A stretch of DNA of 64,000 nt from Egibacteraceae bacterium. GTDB taxonomy: Bacteria; Actinomycetota; Nitriliruptoria; Euzebyales; Egibacteraceae. Made by a program: the position numbers and the translations under genes. The DNA lies in NCBI GenBank assembly GCA_035540635.1, contig DATLGH010000019.1, forward strand, positions 24,497-88,496. The letters are read 5' to 3'. The notes under the pieces are model-generated. The model was not told the DNA's origin. It did no database searches and saw only the letters and a program-made list of their open reading frames with translations. Below, piece after piece: positions 53,452-61,923 of the stretch (positions are counted from its first letter, which is position 1; the number at the start of each line of letters is the position of its first letter).

Positions 53452-53475
53452 CCGGCACCAGCGTTGCGCCGGTGC
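53452..53475 (+). terminator. Possible weak hairpin after the transporter genes
   Basis: CCGGC or GCACC at 53452-53459 can pair with GCCGG or GGTGC at 53468-53475 in two alternative five-base stems. It lies just after the MalG-type stop and overlaps the first possible start of the next gene. Weak evidence for termination. Confidence 0.25.
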
Positions 53476-54215
53476 TCCCGACGCCCGCCCGCCCACCGCT
53501 CGTGACCCTGCACCTCTTCACGGTCGCCGCGTCGAGGGTGGGTGGCGCCCTCGCCCGCATGGCCCTCGACCGACGCCACCTCCGGGCCACGCCCGGCTGC
53601 CGGTTCTGGAAGCTGCTCGGCACCGGCGACGGGCGCACCTTCACCCTTCGCGACGCCGATCCCCTGCGCTGGGGACTGCTCGCCGTGTGGGAGGATCCCG
53701 CACACCTCACCGACTTCGAGCGGTCCTCCCCCGTCGCCGCCGGCTGGCGGCGCATCGCCGTCGAGCGGTGGCGCGCCGACCTTGTCCCCCTGCGCGCCCG
53801 GGGAACCTGGTCCGGGCGCCGGCCCTTCGAGCCGGTGGGTGCCCCGCACGACGCCGGTCCCGTTGCGGCGATCACGCGGGCGCGGCTCGCCCCGGCGAAG
53901 GCGCGGACCTTCTGGCGCGCGGTGCCGCCTGTCTCAGCCGACCTGCACCGGGCCCCGGGCCTGCGGTTCGCGATCGGCATGGGGGAGGCGCCCGTCGGCC
54001 TGCAGGGCACGTTCAGCCTCTGGGACGACGAACGGGCGCTTGCGTCCTACGCCTACGGGGGCGCCCCACACCGCGACGCCGTGGCGCGGACGGCCACGGA
54101 GGGCTGGTACGCCGAGGAGTGCTTCGCGCGCTTCGCGGTCCGCCAGACCACCGGGACGGTCGACGGACGCGATCCCGCCGGCGCCCACGCCCCCGGGTCT
54201 CCCGGCGCCGCATGA
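53472..54215 (+). CDS. Spheroidene monooxygenase (CrtA)-like protein
   Basis: 247 residues from GTG 53472; GTG 53502 is also possible and would avoid the hairpin. The protein has two related halves: PGCRFWKLLGTGDGRTFTL ... WEDPAHL ... SSPVAAGWRR and ARTFWRAVPPVSADL ... PGLRFAIGMGEAPVGLQGTF ... SYAYGGAPHRDAV ... EGWYAEECFARF. This pattern is that of the CrtA/spheroidene monooxygenase family. The following four genes encode carotenoid enzymes, which supports a carotenoid substrate. It probably adds a keto group; not all family members are carotenoid enzymes. Confidence 0.82.
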   Translation: MLPTPARPPLVTLHLFTVAASRVGGALARMALDRRHLRATPGCRFWKLLGTGDGRTFTLRDADPLRWGLLAVWEDPAHLTDFERSSPVAAGWRRIAVERWRADLVPLRARGTWSGRRPFEPVGAPHDAGPVAAITRARLAPAKARTFWRAVPPVSADLHRAPGLRFAIGMGEAPVGLQGTFSLWDDERALASYAYGGAPHRDAVARTATEGWYAEECFARFAVRQTTGTVDGRDPAGAHAPGSPGAA

Positions 54216-54270
54216 CCCGCGCGCGGGCGGCCTCGCGGGCGCGGGGAGCCCGGCCCTACACTGCCGAGGC

Positions 54271-55890
54271 ATGCGGGACGTGGTCGTCGTCGGCGCCGGG
54301 CACAACGCGCTCGTCGCGGCCTGCTATCTCGCCCGGGCGGGTCTCGACGTCGAGGTCGTCGAGCGCCGCGACGTCGTGGGCGGGGCGGTGTCGACCGTTG
54401 AGCGCTTCCCCGGCTACCACATGGACGTCGGCTCCAGCGCCCACATCATGGTGCGCCACACCGGCATCGCCGAGGATCTCGGCCTGGCCGAGCTCGGCCT
54501 GGAGTACCGCGACCTCGACCCGTGGGGCTTCGCGCCGTTCGGCGAGGAGGCGCTCGTGCTCTGGCGCGACCTCGACGCGACCTGCGCGTCGATCGAGGGG
54601 GTCTGCGGCGGGAGGGACGCCGAGGCCTACCGGCGGTTCGCCCTCGACTGGGGCGCACGCAACGCGCGGGTCTTCGCCGCCTTCCAGGGACCGCCCACCG
54701 CGGCGGGTCTCGGACGCCACCTGTGGGGACTCGGCAGGGCGAGCGGCCTGCCGGGGCTCGAGCTGTCCCGCCAGTTCCTGACCTCCGGCGACGCGCTGCT
54801 CGACGCCCACTTCGACGACGAGCGGCTGAAGACCGCCCTCGCCTGGCTCGGCGCGCAGTCGGGCCCGCCCACGCACGAGACCGCCACGGCCGACCTCGTG
54901 GGGTGGAACATGCTCCTGCACCGCATCCCCCCCGGGCACCCGAAGGGCGGCAGCGGGATGCTCTCCGTCGCGCTCGCGCGCCGCTTCGTCGCGCTCGGGG
55001 GCACGCTGCGCCTCGGCGACGGCGCGGCGGTGATCGCCGCGCGCGACGGTCGGGTGACGGGTGTGGTGATGGAGTCCGGTGACGCCGTTTCGGCAGCGAC
55101 CGTCGTCGCCGGGTGCCACGTGCTCACCACGTTCGACCTCGTGGGCGGGGACGCGGGGGCCGCCTGGGGCCAGCTCGCCGAGCGCGCACGGCGCACCGTC
55201 CGCGTCGGCAACGGCATCGGCATGGTCGTGCGGCTCGGCACGAACGCCCTGCCCGCCTACCCGGGCGGCGTCGGAGGCGCGGAGTGGCGGGCCCTCCAGC
55301 TGATCGCCCCGTCACGGCGCTTCCTGCGGCGCGCACACGGCCAGTTCAACGCGGGCGTGCCGCCCGAGCGCCCCGCGGTCGTCGCCATGACGCTGTCGGC
55401 CCTCGACGACACCATCGCACCGCCTGGCAAGCACAACGTCTCGGTGTGGGGCCAGTGGCACCCCTACGCGCTCGCCAACGGCGAGCGCTGGGACGCCATC
55501 GCCGAGCGCGAGGGCGCGAAGCTCATCGCGGCGGTGGACGCGGCCGCCCCCGGTTTCGCCGCCGCCGTCGAGCACGTCCACGTGCAGACGCCGCCCGACC
55601 TCGAGCACGAGCTCGGCCTTCGTCGCGGCAACGTCATGCACGTAGACATGACCCTCGACGAGATGTTCGCGTGGCGGCCGCTGCCCGAGCTCGCCGGCTA
55701 CCGCACGCCCCTGGCCGGCCTCTACCTCACCGGCGCGTCGACCCATCCTGGCGGGGGGGTGTTCGGGGCGAGCGGCCGCTCCACCGCCCGGGTCGTCCTC
55801 GCCGACCGGGAGGCCGCGGCGGCACCGGCCTGGGTGCCGGGGCGGCTGCGGGGCCTCGGCGCGCGCAGCGGCCTGCGGGACAAGAAGTGA
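54271..55890 (+). CDS. CrtI/CrtO-type FAD-dependent carotenoid oxidoreductase
   Basis: 539 residues. N-terminal FAD fold VVVGAGHNALVAACYLARAG and VVGGAVSTVERFPGYHMDVGS. C-terminal LAGLYLTGASTHPGGGVFGASGR, the flavin-binding signature of carotenoid desaturase/ketolase proteins. Its length and the THETATADLVGWNMLLH core resemble the CrtO (beta-carotene ketolase) branch more than CrtI. Its stop overlaps the next gene (GTGA at 55887-55890). Ketolase activity is inferred. Confidence 0.8.
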   Translation: MRDVVVVGAGHNALVAACYLARAGLDVEVVERRDVVGGAVSTVERFPGYHMDVGSSAHIMVRHTGIAEDLGLAELGLEYRDLDPWGFAPFGEEALVLWRDLDATCASIEGVCGGRDAEAYRRFALDWGARNARVFAAFQGPPTAAGLGRHLWGLGRASGLPGLELSRQFLTSGDALLDAHFDDERLKTALAWLGAQSGPPTHETATADLVGWNMLLHRIPPGHPKGGSGMLSVALARRFVALGGTLRLGDGAAVIAARDGRVTGVVMESGDAVSAATVVAGCHVLTTFDLVGGDAGAAWGQLAERARRTVRVGNGIGMVVRLGTNALPAYPGGVGGAEWRALQLIAPSRRFLRRAHGQFNAGVPPERPAVVAMTLSALDDTIAPPGKHNVSVWGQWHPYALANGERWDAIAEREGAKLIAAVDAAAPGFAAAVEHVHVQTPPDLEHELGLRRGNVMHVDMTLDEMFAWRPLPELAGYRTPLAGLYLTGASTHPGGGVFGASGRSTARVVLADREAAAAPAWVPGRLRGLGARSGLRDKK

Positions 55891-56717
55891 CGGGTCCGCC
55901 CGCGACCGCACCGGCCGACGTGCGCCGACGGCGGGAGGTCCCCGGCCGTGCGGTCCGGACGGCGCCGGCGGTGCTCGCCGTGGCGGTCATCGGCCTGCAG
56001 ATCGCCTACCCGCTCGTCCACGGCGCCGCCCGCGGCCGCCTGACCGTCGCGACCGTGCTCGTGTTCTTCGCCGCGTCGGTCAGCCATGCGCTCGTGTGGC
56101 GGGGCCGGCGCTTCGCCGCGACGCTCGTGGTGGTCACGGCCGGCGGCGGCCTCGCCGTCGAGGTCGCCGGCGTCGCGACCGGTTGGCCGTTCGGCGCCTA
56201 CGCCTACGCCGGCACGCTCGGCGCCGACCTCGCCGGCGTGCCGCTCGTCATCCCCCTGGCCTGGACGATGATGGCCTACCCGGCCCTGCTCGTCGGGCGG
56301 GCGATCACCCGCCACCGGGTCGCCGGACCGCTCGTCGCCGGCTGGGCGCTGGCGAGCTGGGACCTGTTCCTCGACCCCCAGATGGTCGACGCCGGCCACT
56401 GGGCGTGGCGGTCCGGCGGACCGTCCGTGCTCGGCGTCCCGGTGTCGAACTTCGCCGGGTGGACGCTCGTCGCGGTCGTGATGATGGCGCTCGTGTGGCG
56501 GGCAGCGGGAGGGGGCGCGCGTGAGGCCGCCACGGTCGGCGGTTCCGGCGTCCACGCCCCCGACGACCGGCCGATGCACGCGCTCTACCTGTGGGTGTAC
56601 GCGTCGTCGGTGCTCGCCCACGCCACGTTCTTCGGCCTGCCCGGCTCGGCGGCGCTCGGCGGGGTCGGCATGGGGACGGTCGTCGCCGCGTTCCTGTGGT
56701 CGTTGCGGGGCCGGTGA
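55887..56717 (+). CDS. cruF: CruF-like carotenoid hydratase (DUF422 membrane protein)
   Basis: 276 residues from GTG 55887. Seven to eight membrane helices. Conserved polar residues within helices: YAYAGTLGADLAGVPLVIPLAW and ASWDLFLDPQMVDAGHWAW, ending in a second conserved block (ALYLWVYASSVLAHATFF). This matches the carotenoid biosynthesis protein family of CruF (1',2'-hydratase) and bisanhydrobacterioruberin hydratase. It overlaps both neighbours by GTGA. Adds water to the psi end of an acyclic or monocyclic carotenoid, creating the hydroxyl for glycosylation. Confidence 0.85.
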   Translation: MTGPPATAPADVRRRREVPGRAVRTAPAVLAVAVIGLQIAYPLVHGAARGRLTVATVLVFFAASVSHALVWRGRRFAATLVVVTAGGGLAVEVAGVATGWPFGAYAYAGTLGADLAGVPLVIPLAWTMMAYPALLVGRAITRHRVAGPLVAGWALASWDLFLDPQMVDAGHWAWRSGGPSVLGVPVSNFAGWTLVAVVMMALVWRAAGGGAREAATVGGSGVHAPDDRPMHALYLWVYASSVLAHATFFGLPGSAALGGVGMGTVVAAFLWSLRGR

Positions 56718-57832
56718 GCAGGGCCGTCCGGGCGGCGAGCGCGGGAGCCGCGCTCGTGAGCCTCCACTCCGCCGTGAACGCCGCCCTCCTGCGCACCCCG
56801 CCGACAGGCCGGCTGGCGGGGTCGCCGGGGGGCACGGTGAGCGTGCTCGTCCCGGCACGCGACGAGGCGGCCCGCGTCGGCGCGTGCGTGCGCGCGGTCC
56901 TCGACCAGCGCGGCGTCGAGCTCGAGCTCGTGGTGCTCGACGACGGCTCGCGTGACGGGACCGCCACCGTCGCGCGGGCCGCGGCGGCGGACGACCCTCG
57001 GGTGCGGGTGCTGACCGGTGCGCCGCCGCCGCCCGGGTGGCTCGGCAAGCCGCATGCCTGCGCGCAGCTCGCCGCCGCAGCGCGGGGCGAGGTGCTCGTG
57101 TTCCTCGACGCCGACGTCGTCCTCGCGCCCGGCGGGCTCGCCGCGACGGTGGCGCTGCTCGCCGGAGGCGACCTCGACCTCGCGTGCCCCTACCCCCGGC
57201 AGCTCGCCGGCGGGGTGGGTCCGCGCCTCGTCCAGCCCCTGCTGCAGTGGTCGTGGCTGTCGTTCCTGCCGCTGCGGCTGGCCGAGCGCAGCCCCCGCCC
57301 GTCGCTGACCGCCGCCAACGGCCAGCTCCTCGCCTGCCGCGCCCCCGCCTACCGGGTCGCCGGCGGTCACGAGGGCGTGCGCGGGCGGGTCCTCGAAGAC
57401 CTCGAGCTCGCGCGGGCGTTCAAGCGCGCCGGCTACCGCGTCGCCGTCGCGGACGGCACCGCCGTGGCGACGTGCCGGATGTACGAGGGCTGGGCGGACC
57501 TCTGCGACGGTTACACGAAGAGCCTGTGGGCGGCGTTCGGCTCACCGGCGGGCGCGGCCGGGGCCATGGCGCTCCTCGGGTGGCTGTACGTGCTGCCGCC
57601 GGCGGCGGCGGTCTGCGCCCTCCAGCGCCGGCGCCCCCGCGCAGCGGTGGCCGGCCTCGCCGGCTATGCGGCGGCCGTCGGTGGCAGGGTGCTCACCGCC
57701 CGGCGCACCGGCGGCCGGGCCGCCGACGCGCTCGCCCATCCGGCCTCGATCGTCGCGCTCGGCGGTCTCACCGCGGTGAGCTGGTGGCGCAAGGCGCGCG
57801 GGCGGCTGGTATGGAAGGGGCGGCGCCTGTGA
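56714..57832 (+). CDS. Family 2 glycosyltransferase (CruG/CrtQ-like)
   Basis: 372 residues from GTG 56714. GT-A fold: SVLVPARDEAARVGACVRAV, VVLDDGSRDGT, VFLDADVVLAPGGL (DxD), TAANGQLLACRAPAYRVAGG, and the catalytic EDLELARAFKRAG (ED). QxxRW is replaced by the segment YTKSLWAAFG. Three C-terminal hydrophobic helices anchor it in the membrane. Position between a CruF-like hydratase and a desaturase suggests it glycosylates the tertiary hydroxyl of the carotenoid. Hopanoid or lipid acceptors are alternatives. Confidence 0.82.
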   Translation: MSRAVRAASAGAALVSLHSAVNAALLRTPPTGRLAGSPGGTVSVLVPARDEAARVGACVRAVLDQRGVELELVVLDDGSRDGTATVARAAAADDPRVRVLTGAPPPPGWLGKPHACAQLAAAARGEVLVFLDADVVLAPGGLAATVALLAGGDLDLACPYPRQLAGGVGPRLVQPLLQWSWLSFLPLRLAERSPRPSLTAANGQLLACRAPAYRVAGGHEGVRGRVLEDLELARAFKRAGYRVAVADGTAVATCRMYEGWADLCDGYTKSLWAAFGSPAGAAGAMALLGWLYVLPPAAAVCALQRRRPRAAVAGLAGYAAAVGGRVLTARRTGGRAADALAHPASIVALGGLTAVSWWRKARGRLVWKGRRL

Positions 57833-59298
57833 GGGTCGTGGTCGTCGGCGCGGGGGTCGGCGGTCTCGCCGCGGCGGCGCGCCTGGCCGCCGCCGGGCAC
57901 CGCGTCACCGTCTGCGAGCAGGCCCCCGCCGTGGGCGGCAAGCTCGGGCGGGTGCGCCTGGCCGGGGCGACGTTCGACACGGGCCCGTCGCTGCTGACCA
58001 TGCCCCACGTCCTCGCCGAGACGTTCGCCGACACGGGCGACCCCCTCGACCGGGTCCTCGACCTGCAGCCCGTCGAGCCGATCGCCGAGTACCGCTACGC
58101 CGACGGGACGCGTTTCGCGACGTCGGCGGACCCGGCGACGACCGCGGCGAACCTCGACGGCGCGCTGGCGTGCGGCAGCGGCGCGGACTGGCTGGCGCTC
58201 ATGCGCCGCGCCGGGCGCATCTGGCGGGCCGTGCGCGGACCCGTGCTCGAGCGTGCGCTCGACGGCCCGACCGACCTCGCCCCGCTCGCCCTGCGGGTGC
58301 GCGACCTCGCCGCCGTCGCCCCGCACGCGACGCTGCGCGGGCTCGGCCGGCGCTACCTGCGCGACCCGCGCCTGCGGATGCTCCTCGACCGCTACGCCAC
58401 CTACACCGGCTCCGACCCGCGTCGGGCGCCGGCGGCCCTGGCGGTGGTGCCCTACGTGGAGCAGACCTTCGGCGCCTGGTACGTCACCGGCGGGCTCTAC
58501 CGCATCGCCGAGGCGCTCGCCGACCGCGCAGCCGGGCGCGGCGCGCGCCTCCGCCTCGCCACGCCGGTCACCGGCATCGAGGTGGCGGGCGGGCGGGCCA
58601 CCGCCGTGCGCCTGGCGGACGGCGAGCGACTGGCAGCCGACGCCGTGGTCGCCAACGCCGACGCGGCCCACGTCTACGGCGACCTCGTGCGGTCCCCTCT
58701 CGCGAACCCGGCCCGCCGCCGGCTCGCCCGCGCGACCCCGTCGCTGTCGGGATTCGTCGTCCTGCTCGTCCTGCGCGGGCGCACCGCGGGGCTCGGGCAC
58801 CACACGGTGCTCTTCCCCGCCGACTACGACGCGGAGTTCGCCGCGCTGTTCGGCTCGCGTCCCCGCCCGGTGGCCGACCCGACGCTGTACGTCGCCGCCC
58901 CGCGCGACCCGGCGGTGGCGCCGGCCGGCGGCGAGGGCCTGCTCGTGCTCGCCAACGCGCCGCGCAGCGACGAGGTCGACTGGGACGCCCCCGGCACGGC
59001 GGAGGCCTACGCCGACCGCCTCGTCGACCTGCTCGCCGCCCGGGGCCTCGACGTGCGCGGGCGCGTCGTCGCCCGCCGTGCCTTCACCCCCGCGGACCTC
59101 GCCCGGCGCACCGGCGCGGTCGGCGGGGCGATCTACGGCACGTCGAGCAACGGGCCGCGGGCGGCGTTCCTGCGGCCGGCCAACCGCTCCCCCGTGCCCG
59201 GGCTGTTCCTCGTCGGCGGCTCGTCGCACCCGGGGGGCGGCCTGCCGCTCGTGCTCCTGTCGGCCCGGATCGTCGCCGGCCTCGTCGGCCGGCCCTGA
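57829..59298 (+). CDS. CrtI/CrtD-type carotenoid desaturase
   Basis: 489 residues from GTG 57829; ATG 57811 is an in-frame alternative overlapping the glycosyltransferase gene more. N-terminal VVVGAGVGGLAAAARLAAAGH and VGGKLGRVRLAGATFDTGPSLLT; DPRLRMLLDRYATYTGSDPRRAPA; C-terminal FLVGGSSHPGGGLPLVLLSARI. These are the hallmarks of phytoene/carotenoid desaturases. In an operon without crtB or crtE, a late desaturase (CrtD-like 3',4'-desaturase) is more likely than phytoene desaturase, but CrtI itself is not excluded. It ends 21 bp before the convergent gene. Confidence 0.84.
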   Translation: MRVVVVGAGVGGLAAAARLAAAGHRVTVCEQAPAVGGKLGRVRLAGATFDTGPSLLTMPHVLAETFADTGDPLDRVLDLQPVEPIAEYRYADGTRFATSADPATTAANLDGALACGSGADWLALMRRAGRIWRAVRGPVLERALDGPTDLAPLALRVRDLAAVAPHATLRGLGRRYLRDPRLRMLLDRYATYTGSDPRRAPAALAVVPYVEQTFGAWYVTGGLYRIAEALADRAAGRGARLRLATPVTGIEVAGGRATAVRLADGERLAADAVVANADAAHVYGDLVRSPLANPARRRLARATPSLSGFVVLLVLRGRTAGLGHHTVLFPADYDAEFAALFGSRPRPVADPTLYVAAPRDPAVAPAGGEGLLVLANAPRSDEVDWDAPGTAEAYADRLVDLLAARGLDVRGRVVARRAFTPADLARRTGAVGGAIYGTSSNGPRAAFLRPANRSPVPGLFLVGGSSHPGGGLPLVLLSARIVAGLVGRP

Positions 59299-59302
59299 CC
59301 CC

Positions 59303-59328
59303 CGGCGGCGAGCGCACCGTCACCGCCG
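59303..59328. terminator. Possible hairpin between convergent genes
   Basis: CGGCGG at 59303-59308 and CCGCCG at 59323-59328 pair around a 14-base loop, between the carotenoid operon and the convergent phosphatidyltransferase gene (stop at 59320-59322). A six-base GC stem is common by chance in this DNA, so confidence is low. Confidence 0.25.
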
Positions 59329-60081
59329 ACGGTCTTCTCCCTGCGGTGTGGCGAGCTCGCGGTAGGTGACGGCCAGGAGCTGGGCGAGGGCGACGGCGCT
59401 CAGCGCCGCGAGGACGGCGAGCGCGAGGCCGGCCACCGCGGGGGCATGCCCCACGGCGGCGCCGGCCCCGACGAGCGCGGCGACGCAGAGCACGATGCGC
59501 ACAGGGCGCTCCCCCACCGTGACGACGCCGATGCCCTCCATGCCCGCGTTGGCCGCACGAGCCCGGAGGTACTCGAGCAGCCCGAACGCCACCCCGCAGG
59601 CCACCACGAGCCCGCCGGGAGCGCCGACCACCCAGACAGCGAGCAGGGCGAGGACCTCGGTCACCCGGTCGGCGAGCGAGTCGAGGACGAAGCCCCACCG
59701 GGTCGCCCGGCCGGTCATCGCCGCCACCGCCCCGTCGAGGGCGTCCGCGAACCCCGCGCCGGCGAGCACCGCTCCGGCGACCAGCGGCCAGCGCCCGCCT
59801 GCGCCGGCCACCACGTACGCCGCCAGGCCGAGCCACACGCCCCACAGGGTGAGCACGTCGGGGTGCACCCCGCGGCGCACGAGCGGTCGCGCCGCCGCGA
59901 ACGCGACCCCGAGCGTCGCGCGCACCCACCGGTTGCTCCGCGGGTCATACCCTTCGTGGAGCGCCGACCAGCCCGACAGGTAGCCGTCGAGCGACGGCAC
60001 GGCGGCGGGGCGTTGGCGGGTGGCGACCATGGCGGCGACCAGCGCCACCGCCGTGCAGCCCAGCGCGACCCCGGCGATCAT
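59320..60081 (-). CDS. CDP-alcohol phosphatidyltransferase-like membrane protein
   Basis: 253 residues from ATG 60081; about six helices. The active-site motif reads D-x2-D-G-x2-A-A-x8-G-x3-D-x3-D in [20 protein letters not shown]...D...D: the four aspartates are kept, but the conserved Arg after Ala is Ala. The N-terminal [14 protein letters not shown] resembles archaetidylinositol/phosphatidylinositol-phosphate synthase-type proteins. A basic juxtamembrane N-terminus (about 20-35) is seen. Substrate unknown. It is convergent with the carotenoid operon and divergent from the F420-type oxidoreductase (64 bp). Confidence 0.78.
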   Translation of the reverse strand: MIAGVALGCTAVALVAAMVATRQRPAAVPSLDGYLSGWSALHEGYDPRSNRWVRATLGVAFAAARPLVRRGVHPDVLTLWGVWLGLAAYVVAGAGGRWPLVAGAVLAGAGFADALDGAVAAMTGRATRWGFVLDSLADRVTEVLALLAVWVVGAPGGLVVACGVAFGLLEYLRARAANAGMEGIGVVTVGERPVRIVLCVAALVGAGAAVGHAPAVAGLALAVLAALSAVALAQLLAVTYRELATPQGEDRRR

Positions 60082-60144
60082 CGCCGGCGATCGTACGCGG
60101 GCGGTTGCCGGGTAGGCTCGCGCGCATTCGACGAGGAGAGGCCC

Positions 60145-61167
60145 ATGCGGCTCGGACTGAACATCGGCTACTCGGGAGTGGCGATCGGCAACGTGCTGCC
60201 GCTCGTCCAGCAGGCCGACCGCCTCGGGGTCGACTCGGTGTGGGCGGCGGAGGCGTACGGGTCGGACGCCGTCACCGTCCTCGCCTACCTCGCGGCCCGC
60301 ACCGAGCGCATCAAGCTCGGCAGCGCCATCCTGCAGATCGCCGCCCGCACGCCGGCGAACACCGCCATGACCGCGATGACCCTCGACGCGCTGTCGGGGG
60401 GCCGGGTGCTCCTCGGCCTCGGCATGTCGGGTCCGCAGGTCGTGGAGGGGTGGCACGGGCTGCCCTACGGCAAGCCGCTCGAGCGGACCCGCGAGTACGT
60501 CGAGATCGTGCGCCTCGCGATCGCACGCTCGGGACCGCTCGTCTACGAAGGCCAGCACTACCAGATCCCCTACGCCGGGCCGGACGCGACGGGTCTCGGC
60601 AAACCCCTCAAGTCGATCCTGCACCCGCTGCGCGAACGCGTGCCCATCTACCTCGCCGCCATCGGCCCCCGCAACGTCGCGCTGACGGCGGAGATCGCGG
60701 ACGGCTGGCTGCCGATCTTCTACTCCCCGGAGCGGGAGGACATCTTCAACGAGCACCTCGACAAGGGCCTTGCCGAGGCTGACCGCGACGCCGGCGACCT
60801 CGACATCGCCGCGACCGTTCCGGTCGCCGCCGGGGACGACGTGGCGGCCTGCCGTGACGAGCTCCGCCCGCTCTTCGCTCTCTACATCGGCGGCATGGGG
60901 GCCCGCGGCCGCAACTTCTACCACGAGCTGGCGTGCCGCTACGGGTTCGCCGACGCGGCCGACCGCATCCAGGACCTCTACCTCGACGGCAAGAAGTCGG
61001 AGGCGGCGGCTGCGGTGCCCGACGCCCTCGTCGACGAGATGGCCCTCGCCGGACCGCTCGAGCGCATACGCGACCGCGTCGAGGCCTGGAAGGCGTCGCG
61101 GGTGACGACGCTCGTCCTCGCCACGAACGACGTCGGGGTGCTCGCGGCGCTGCGGGACGCGCTGTAG
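60145..61167 (+). CDS. LLM-class F420-dependent oxidoreductase
   Basis: 340 residues from ATG 60145 with GAGGAGAG upstream. Luciferase-like TIM barrel: [112 protein letters not shown]. This matches the F420-dependent LLM group (methylene-H4MPT reductase-like), common in actinobacteria. Substrate unknown; FMN/FAD use is not excluded. Confidence 0.88.
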   Translation: MRLGLNIGYSGVAIGNVLPLVQQADRLGVDSVWAAEAYGSDAVTVLAYLAARTERIKLGSAILQIAARTPANTAMTAMTLDALSGGRVLLGLGMSGPQVVEGWHGLPYGKPLERTREYVEIVRLAIARSGPLVYEGQHYQIPYAGPDATGLGKPLKSILHPLRERVPIYLAAIGPRNVALTAEIADGWLPIFYSPEREDIFNEHLDKGLAEADRDAGDLDIAATVPVAAGDDVAACRDELRPLFALYIGGMGARGRNFYHELACRYGFADAADRIQDLYLDGKKSEAAAAVPDALVDEMALAGPLERIRDRVEAWKASRVTTLVLATNDVGVLAALRDAL

Positions 61168-61176
61168 CGTCCTTCC

Positions 61177-61560
61177 CTACCCGTCGACGGCGAGCCGGGC
61201 GAGGTCGCTCGCGCCCGCTGTGCTCCGGCCGAAGGCGATGAGCTCGTCCTCGGTCAGGGGGCTCGCAGGAGGGCCGGCACAGGTCATCACCGCGCCGGCG
61301 GCGACCAGCCGTGCCGCCTCCACCGAGCCGACGCGGCCGCCGGTCAGGCCTCGGCAATGAGGGCACACGAAGCGCCGTACGTGCCCGCCGGCGGCGGGGT
61401 AGGCGACGACGGTCACCTTGTCCGCGGGCACGGCACGGATGGGGCGGGGGCATCGTGGACACCGGACCCCGCCGAGGTCGACGAGCGGCTTGCGCCGGTG
61501 CTCGCGATCCCACCAGTACTGCCCTGTGGTGCGCGGAGGACGACGCTCGGTTTCGCTCAC
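61177..61560 (-). CDS. Small zinc-ribbon protein of unknown function
   Basis: 127 residues from GTG 61560; the frame is open upstream, but that part is low-complexity. Basic N-terminus (TGQYWWDREHRRKPLVD), then CPRC ... CPHC about 38 residues apart, a likely zinc ribbon, and an acidic helical C-terminus (SPLTEDELIAFGRS). One further Cys is in VMTCAGPP. No family recognised. It is transcribed away from the protease-related genes at 61658-62976, with a 97-bp gap, on the same strand. Confidence 0.62.
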   Translation of the reverse strand: MSETERRPPRTTGQYWWDREHRRKPLVDLGGVRCPRCPRPIRAVPADKVTVVAYPAAGGHVRRFVCPHCRGLTGGRVGSVEAARLVAAGAVMTCAGPPASPLTEDELIAFGRSTAGASDLARLAVDG

Positions 61561-61657
61561 ACGAGAGCGATACCCACCTGCGGCGTCTTCGATTCCGCAA
61601 GCCACCAGCGGGCGGCGCGGAGCCCGGCCGAGGATTCGGCCGGGCTCCGGCGTTGCC

Positions 61658-61885
61658 CTACTCGCGCTCGGCGTCCTGGGCCTGGAACGGCCCGCCGGCG
61701 TCGTGGACCCGCACCCGGAAGCCGCGGAAGCGCTCCGGGAAGTCGGCGTCCGACGCCGCGCCGCTCGTCCAGAGGTCGATCGTCGGCTCGCCCGCGATCT
61801 CCCCTTGAGCGACCGCGACGACACCGCCGCTGCCCATCCACCGCGCGACGGCTGCGGCCAGGGCCTCGTCGAAGCTGTCCGCCAC
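61658..61885 (-). CDS. Stand-alone domain related to the N-terminus of the neighbouring Nal1-like protease
   Basis: 75 residues from GTG 61885, with GGGAGG eight bases upstream; GTG 61894 is also in frame but abuts the site. One small alpha/beta domain: SFDEALAAAVARWMGSGGVVA then AVAQGEIAGEPTIDLWTSG and RFRGFRVRVHDAGGPFQAQ. The pattern 'helix - GVVxVxxG - gepxIxVw - fRGfxVxVhxxG' is the same as residues 20-95 of the protease encoded upstream (KDHVVGVALGYKSVGG ... PALSVLVDTK ... DVVEVG). It starts 39 bp after the protease stop, so the two are likely cotranscribed. It could be an inhibitor, chaperone or targeting partner. Inference only. Confidence 0.66.
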   Translation of the reverse strand: MADSFDEALAAAVARWMGSGGVVAVAQGEIAGEPTIDLWTSGAASDADFPERFRGFRVRVHDAGGPFQAQDAERE

Positions 61886-61923
61886 TTGCCTCACCTCCCT
61901 GTTGTGGAGGCAAGCATGCCGCG

